Shown piece after piece: positions 59,913-64,000 of a stretch of DNA of 64,000 nt. Each line of letters starts with the position of its first letter. Position 1 is the stretch's first letter. The DNA is taken from the NCBI GenBank assembly GCA_965242665.1, contig OZ251484.1, positions 2,666,001 through 2,730,000 of the forward strand, given 5' to 3'. Under the pieces are notes generated by a model. The model was not told where the DNA came from. It saw only the letters and a program-made list of their open reading frames with translations, and did not search any database. A program made the position numbers and the translations under genes. The stretch comes from VXLM01 sp965242665. Its GTDB lineage: Bacteria > Chloroflexota > Dehalococcoidia > Lucifugimonadales > VXLM01.

Positions 59913-60293
59913 ATGCCAAGCAAGCCAAGTAGGGAGGAGATCCGAGAGAGGGGCTTTAGGGTCGTTCAAGATCATCTTCGGCGCGTTGAAAACCCCAGTC
60001 AGCTGGTGCTGGTGGGGCATCCGGAAGTAAAGGAGAAGTGGGCGTCGTGGAGCATCGACCTCAACGGGGAGATGCTGTGCTACATCGGTGTGGGGAATAG
60101 GAAGGGAACCGCGCTCATCACATTCAGAGTTGATACGAAAGATGGAATCGGAACGTTCCAGGGGACTTGGAAGTACGGCTCGTACGAAGCGCGCGAGGAA
60201 TCTGACGTGCAAGAAGCTCTAGAGGCAGCTGGTAGCGACGACTTGCTCGCAGATCGGATTCACAAGCGGCGACGGGAGATCGTCGGTAGATAG
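59913..60293 (+). CDS. Hypothetical protein within the trp operon
   Basis: A 126-residue protein starting at ATG 59913 after AAGGAGATTCGAG. A basic helical head (SKPSREEIRERGFRVVQDHL) leads to a strand-rich middle (WASWSIDLNGEMLCYIGVGN and ALITFRVDTKDGIGTFQGTW) and a helical tail. No family recognised. It lies 95 bases after the PPOX gene and 77 bases before trpD. Confidence 0.7.
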   Translation: MPSKPSREEIRERGFRVVQDHLRRVENPSQLVLVGHPEVKEKWASWSIDLNGEMLCYIGVGNRKGTALITFRVDTKDGIGTFQGTWKYGSYEAREESDVQEALEAAGSDDLLADRIHKRRREIVGR

Positions 60294-60370
60294 ACGGTGC
60301 ATTCAAGAGGTGCAGGATTGCCGAAACACACGAACGGCAACAGTACCCGATTGAGAATGGAGGGCGAAGA

Positions 60371-61384
60371 GTGATTCGAGAAGCCATCGACAAGCTGGTG
60401 TCTGGACGATCCCTGACGCGCAAGGCGTCCGCAGGGGTGATGAAGGAAATCATGAGCGGCAAGGCGACGCCAGCGCAAATCGGAGCCTTCGCGGCTCTGC
60501 TCCGCATGAAGGGGGAGACGCCGGAAGAGATCGCCGGCATGGCAACCGCCATGCGGGAGAACTCCCTCCGCGTGCACGTCGACCATCCGGTGGTCGATAC
60601 GTGCGGGACTGGAGGGGACGCAGCCAAGACCTTCAACATCTCCACGGCGGCGGCGTTCGTGGTCGCGGGCGCGGGAGTGAGAGTCGCCAAGCATGGGAAC
60701 CGCGGCATGTCCAGCTCGACGGGAAGCGCAGACGTTCTCGAACGGCTGGGCGTCAAGGTCGACCTGGGACCCTCAGGAGTGGAGGCGTGCATCGCAAACG
60801 TCGGCATCGGGTTCATGTTCGCACAGACGTTTCATCCGTCTATGAAGCATGCGGCTGGTCCTCGGAAGGAACTTGGCATCCGCACGGTGTTCAACATGCT
60901 TGGGCCCCTCACGAATCCAGCGGGTGCATTGGCTCAGCTCGTCGGCGTGGCCGATCCGGAGATGGGAGAGAAGATGGCGCGCGCGCTCAAGATACTCGGG
61001 TCTCACCATGCCATGGTCATACACGGCGCAGACGGGTTGGACGAGATGACATTGAATGGTGAAAGCCAGATCTGGGAGCTCAAGAACGGCAAAATCGATT
61101 CATACACGGTCACTCCCATGGAGCTGGGGTTCGACAAGATACACAGCGGCGAACTCCGGGTGCCGAACGTAAGGGAAAGTGCGAGGGTGCTGCGGGATGT
61201 GTTGAACGGCGCAGCGGGTCCTACCCGCAATGTCGTCGTCGTAAACGCGGCGGCGGCCTTGCTCGCCGTCGAGCGGGTCCTCACCATGAAGCAGGGGGTC
61301 AATGTGGCGGCGGAGTCCATCGACAAGGGAGCGGCGCTGTCCAAGCTGGACATGTTGATCAAAGTGAGCCAAAGACTCGAATAG
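60371..61384 (+). CDS. trpD: Anthranilate phosphoribosyltransferase
   Basis: A 337-residue enzyme joining anthranilate and PRPP. The PRPP site is DTCGTGGDAAKTFNIST, with KHGNRGMSSSTGSADVLE next and FAQTFHPSMKHAAGPRKELG in the anthranilate channel. GTG start at 60371. It ends one base before trpC. Confidence 0.96.
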   Translation: MIREAIDKLVSGRSLTRKASAGVMKEIMSGKATPAQIGAFAALLRMKGETPEEIAGMATAMRENSLRVHVDHPVVDTCGTGGDAAKTFNISTAAAFVVAGAGVRVAKHGNRGMSSSTGSADVLERLGVKVDLGPSGVEACIANVGIGFMFAQTFHPSMKHAAGPRKELGIRTVFNMLGPLTNPAGALAQLVGVADPEMGEKMARALKILGSHHAMVIHGADGLDEMTLNGESQIWELKNGKIDSYTVTPMELGFDKIHSGELRVPNVRESARVLRDVLNGAAGPTRNVVVVNAAAALLAVERVLTMKQGVNVAAESIDKGAALSKLDMLIKVSQRLE

Positions 61385-61385
61385 C

Positions 61386-62186
61386 ATGGCAAGCAAGACC
61401 GATGTTCCCAGCGTGCTCACCCGGATCGTCGACGCCAAGCGCCGAGAGGTCGAGCGGAGGAAAGTGGAGGTCCCGCTTGGCAACTTGGTCAAGCGGGTGC
61501 AATCGCAAACGCCCCCGCTGGATGCGGCGGAGTCCCTGCGATGCGAGGGTGTCGCCATCATCGCGGAGATCAAGAAGGCGTCACCGGCGAAAGGAGTCTT
61601 GACTGCGGCCTTCGACGCGCGGGCATTGGCGGCGGCCTACGCGGAGAGCGGCGCGTCCGCCATATCCGTGCTCACCAACGTCGACCACTTCCAAGGAAGC
61701 ATCGACCATTTGGAAACCGCGCGCCGCATAGCGTACCCCGCGCGAATTCCAATCCTCCGCAAGGAGTTCATCTTCGACGCATACCAGATATACGAGTCCC
61801 GCGCATATGGGGCGGACTTCATCTTGTTGATCGCCGCGATGCTCGATTCGGCGCATATGGGCGGCCTGCAGGCGCTGGCTCAGGATCTGGGGATGCGGTG
61901 CTTGGTGGAGGTGCACGACGAACGAGAACTCGAAACTGCGTTGTCGATCGACGCCGAGATCGTGGGGATAAACAACCGCGATCTTCGAACGTTCCAGACT
62001 GACATAGAGACGACCGAACGCCTCTCGCCGATGATTCCGTCGGACAGAATCATCGTCAGCGAGAGCGGGATATCCACGGCGGCGCATATCCGGCGCGTCC
62101 GAGATGCCGGCGTCCACGCCGCGTTGATCGGAGAAGCGCTGGTCACGTCCGACGACCCAGGGGCAAAACTGCGGGAGCTCGTGTGA
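61386..62186 (+). CDS. trpC: Indole-3-glycerol phosphate synthase
   Basis: A 266-residue TIM-barrel enzyme. Motifs: IIAEIKKASPAKGVL, SAISVLTNVDHFQGS, PILRKEFIFDAYQIYE (catalytic Lys), and VSESGISTAAHIRRVRDAG. It makes indole-glycerol phosphate. It is a stand-alone form, not fused to TrpF. Confidence 0.96.
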   Translation: MASKTDVPSVLTRIVDAKRREVERRKVEVPLGNLVKRVQSQTPPLDAAESLRCEGVAIIAEIKKASPAKGVLTAAFDARALAAAYAESGASAISVLTNVDHFQGSIDHLETARRIAYPARIPILRKEFIFDAYQIYESRAYGADFILLIAAMLDSAHMGGLQALAQDLGMRCLVEVHDERELETALSIDAEIVGINNRDLRTFQTDIETTERLSPMIPSDRIIVSESGISTAAHIRRVRDAGVHAALIGEALVTSDDPGAKLRELV

Positions 62187-62288
62187 ACCCTCCTCGACAT
62201 TCTTTCGCCGCGTTGGGTGGAAGCGCGCGGTACCGCTTCTGCGCTCGCGGCAGTCACTCCCCTATTGAGGTAAACCGGAGATAGAACC

Positions 62289-62951
62289 ATGACGGGAATC
62301 AAGATATGCGGACTGCGCGACGTCGAGGCGGCTCTCGCAGCGGCGGACTCTGGGGCGGATTTCCTGGGGTTCGCGTTCGTGCCGGGCGTCCGCCGACAGC
62401 TCACGCTCGAACAGGGGTGCTCCGTCATCGGCAGAGTCGCAGCCGAACTCGGAGCAGATTGCCCAGCGCTGACGGGACTATTCGCCAATCAGGCAGTCGA
62501 TGAGGTGAACCATATCATCGAAGAGTGTTCGCTCGAATACGCGCAACTCTGCGGTTCCGAACGACCGGATTACTGGGACCAAATCCGCGCATCGGTCATC
62601 AAGCAAGTTCGAGTGAAACCGGACGACTCCGCGGAGTCGACACTTGCCAGAGTGCGGGAGATCTCCGTACGGGGGCGGCGCGCGCAACTCGACGCCTACG
62701 AACGCGGAGCGCTTGGAGGGACGGGGCGGTCCTTCGATTGGAACGTCGCGGCGCGAGTCTCTCAGGAGTACGACATCGTGCTGGCGGGCGGACTGAGTGC
62801 GGACAACGTGGCCGATGCAATTCGGCGAGTTCGTCCGTGGATGGTCGATGTCTCGAGCGGCGTAGAAGCGAACGGCGTCAAGGATCCGACGAAGATCCGC
62901 GAATTCGCCAGGGCAGTCCAGTCGGCGTCGTCTGCGAACGGCTCTCGTTAG
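62289..62951 (+). CDS. trpF: Phosphoribosylanthranilate isomerase
   Basis: A 220-residue TIM-barrel enzyme: IKICGLRD at the start (catalytic Cys), DFLGFAFVPGVRRQ, and LAGGLSADNVADAI with VSSGVEANGVKDPTKI at the end. The GAGGTAAACCGGAG region upstream serves as the ribosome site. It follows trpC by 102 bases and is the last gene of the operon here; trpB and trpA do not follow. Its stop overlaps that of the convergent oxidoreductase gene. Confidence 0.95.
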   Translation: MTGIKICGLRDVEAALAAADSGADFLGFAFVPGVRRQLTLEQGCSVIGRVAAELGADCPALTGLFANQAVDEVNHIIEECSLEYAQLCGSERPDYWDQIRASVIKQVRVKPDDSAESTLARVREISVRGRRAQLDAYERGALGGTGRSFDWNVAARVSQEYDIVLAGGLSADNVADAIRRVRPWMVDVSSGVEANGVKDPTKIREFARAVQSASSANGSR

Positions 62952-64000
62952 TTCGCGCGGGGCGTGTAGAGGGGCTGACGGGGCGGGCGGTTTCGTCTCA
63001 ACTGCACCGTCGAATCTTGCAAGGGAAGCGAGACTCTCGCGCCGCCGTTCCTGTGCGACTCGATGAACGCGAAGATCAACTCCGTGCCCGCGTAGGCTGC
63101 GCGAACTCCGCCGACAGTGGGCGCGCCGGTATCGAGGGAATGGACGATGTCTTCGATCAATCTCAAGGTCGAACTCTTCTGATGGAACTCAGGAAACGAG
63201 CGGCGGATCGTGAGGGAGCGGGCGTCGCCGTCTGTTGGATCGGAGACGCGGAAGTCCCATTCGCGTCCGTCCCGAATCGCCCTGATCCGTCCGCGCGTCC
63301 CCACCGCCTCGAACTCGCCGTATTGATTGCTGAGCAGGGCGTAGATCTTGACCCCGTTGGAAAGCTCGATGATGCCCTCGGCTTTTGGGTCCTCCGTGAG
63401 GATGTCTCCGTCGAAGATGGGGCCGTCCTCGACGAGGGTTCCCTGCGCCCAGTGTGCCGGCTGGTCGCCGCTGAGTTTGAGCGCGAGGTCGAGTGTGTGG
63501 CTCGAGGCATTGAACAAATTGCCGTTGGCGTAGATGATTACAGATTCCAAGTCTCCGATCTCGCCCGCGTCGATGATCGCCTTCATTTGGTCGTAGCCGG
63601 TATCCCATCGCCGGTTGGTACCCAAGTTGAACACCGCATGGTTGCGTTCGACTGCCTCGACGATTGCGCGCGCGGCGCTCAAGGATGCAGCCATGGCCTT
63701 TTCGGCGTAGATGGCCTTCACTCCATGCTCGGCGGCGTATACCACGATCTCTGCGCGCTGCTCGGGCTGCGTCGCGACGCTGAGGATATCCGGCTGCTCC
63801 TCGTCGATCATCTCCTTGTAGTCGGTGTACTGGCTGCGGCGTGGAACGCCGTATCGCGCGCCAGCTTGTTCGAGGACTTCGGGGCGAACGTCAGCGCACG
63901 CAGAAAGTTCTGTGCGGCTGCAAGCCTCGTATCCGGCGGCGTGAGAGTACGGCGATCGGAGCCTGCTTGCGCCGCGCAACTCGTTGTCGATGAATGCGCC
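62948..64000 (-). CDS. Gfo/Idh/MocA family oxidoreductase (5' end beyond window)
   Basis: 351 codons are in the window and the frame stays open to the right edge, so the nucleotide-binding N terminus with its GxGxxG motif is cut off. Visible family parts are DILSVATQPEQRAEIVVYAA, VKAIYAEKAMAASLSAARAI (Lys in the (E/D)K position of the EKP motif, here EKA), and GTNRRWDTGYDQMKAIID followed by GEIGDLESVIIYANG. These enzymes oxidise sugars or inositols with NAD(P). The EKP to EKA change is unusual. Convergent with trpF. Confidence 0.88.
   Translation of the reverse strand, partial: GAFIDNELRGASRLRSPYSHAAGYEACSRTELSACADVRPEVLEQAGARYGVPRRSQYTDYKEMIDEEQPDILSVATQPEQRAEIVVYAAEHGVKAIYAEKAMAASLSAARAIVEAVERNHAVFNLGTNRRWDTGYDQMKAIIDAGEIGDLESVIIYANGNLFNASSHTLDLALKLSGDQPAHWAQGTLVEDGPIFDGDILTEDPKAEGIIELSNGVKIYALLSNQYGEFEAVGTRGRIRAIRDGREWDFRVSDPTDGDARSLTIRRSFPEFHQKSSTLRLIEDIVHSLDTGAPTVGGVRAAYAGTELIFAFIESHRNGGARVSLPLQDSTVQLRRNRPPRQPLYTPRAN

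Noticed and set aside
1..64000. tRNA or rRNA genes
   Set aside because: No segment with a tRNA-like acceptor and T-arm consensus or rRNA core was recognised by eye; a covariance scan was not possible.

Overview
The window is high-GC bacterial chromosome carrying about 56 protein genes or parts of genes. The full F-type ATP synthase cluster, the GuaB3-type IMP dehydrogenase relative, the paired hydantoinase A/B genes, the arylsulfatase, the QueA/QueG genes and the T-box-led trp operon fit a Chloroflexota lineage such as the SAR202/Dehalococcoidia-like environmental groups. That placement is inference from gene content, not a tree.

Layout. (1) 1-8.1 kb: minus-strand DUF885 (cut by the edge), FAD oxidoreductase and HtrA-like protease; then plus-strand HU with a clear promoter, a three-gene ABC-2 exporter and an SRPBCC protein; then a minus-strand aldo/keto reductase. 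(2) 8.2-22.3 kb: a minus-strand accessory block mixing DNA-modification genes (orphan HsdS, methyltransferase-HNH fusion, 1029-residue methyltransferase with a nuclease-like N terminus, DGQHR protein, a methyltransferase remnant) with metabolic genes (sulfatase, hydantoinase B and A). (3) 22.3-27.2 kb: queA, a 2-hydroxyacid dehydrogenase, queG, guaB3 and a small Cys-rich ORF. (4) 27.3-37.5 kb: the atp cluster (atpZ/I-like, B, E, F, H, A, then three foreign-looking genes, then G, D, C). (5) 37.5-43.2 kb: M16 peptidase, GyrI-like protein, PHP phosphoesterase, plsY, a zinc-finger membrane protein and a winged-helix regulator. (6) 43.3-55.2 kb: an accessory block of three tandem paralogous polytopic membrane proteins, two DUF4268 paralogues, a Uma2 protein and IscA/ErpA, separated by clusters of one dispersed hairpin repeat. 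(7) 55.6-63 kb: a MITE-like element, a promoter and a tRNA-Trp T-box leading trpS-trpE-trpG-PPOX-hypothetical-trpD-trpC-trpF, then a convergent Gfo/Idh/MocA oxidoreductase cut by the right edge.

How the genes work together. The trp genes take chorismate to the indole-glycerol-phosphate step and charge tRNA-Trp; the leader should read uncharged tRNA-Trp. trpB and trpA are not here. QueA and QueG are the last two steps of queuosine synthesis. The atp genes build the proton-type ATP synthase.

The most unusual structure is a 1341-bp segment between atpA and the rest of the atp operon. It carries a single restriction-endonuclease-like gene and is flanked by a 37-bp duplication of the 3' end of atpA, so atpA kept an intact end. 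It sits next to a receiver-like gene and a DNA methyltransferase that are also inside the operon. The repeat family is also notable: all complete copies point the same way, and one cluster is translated in frame as about 120 Gly/Asp-rich residues inside a membrane protein.
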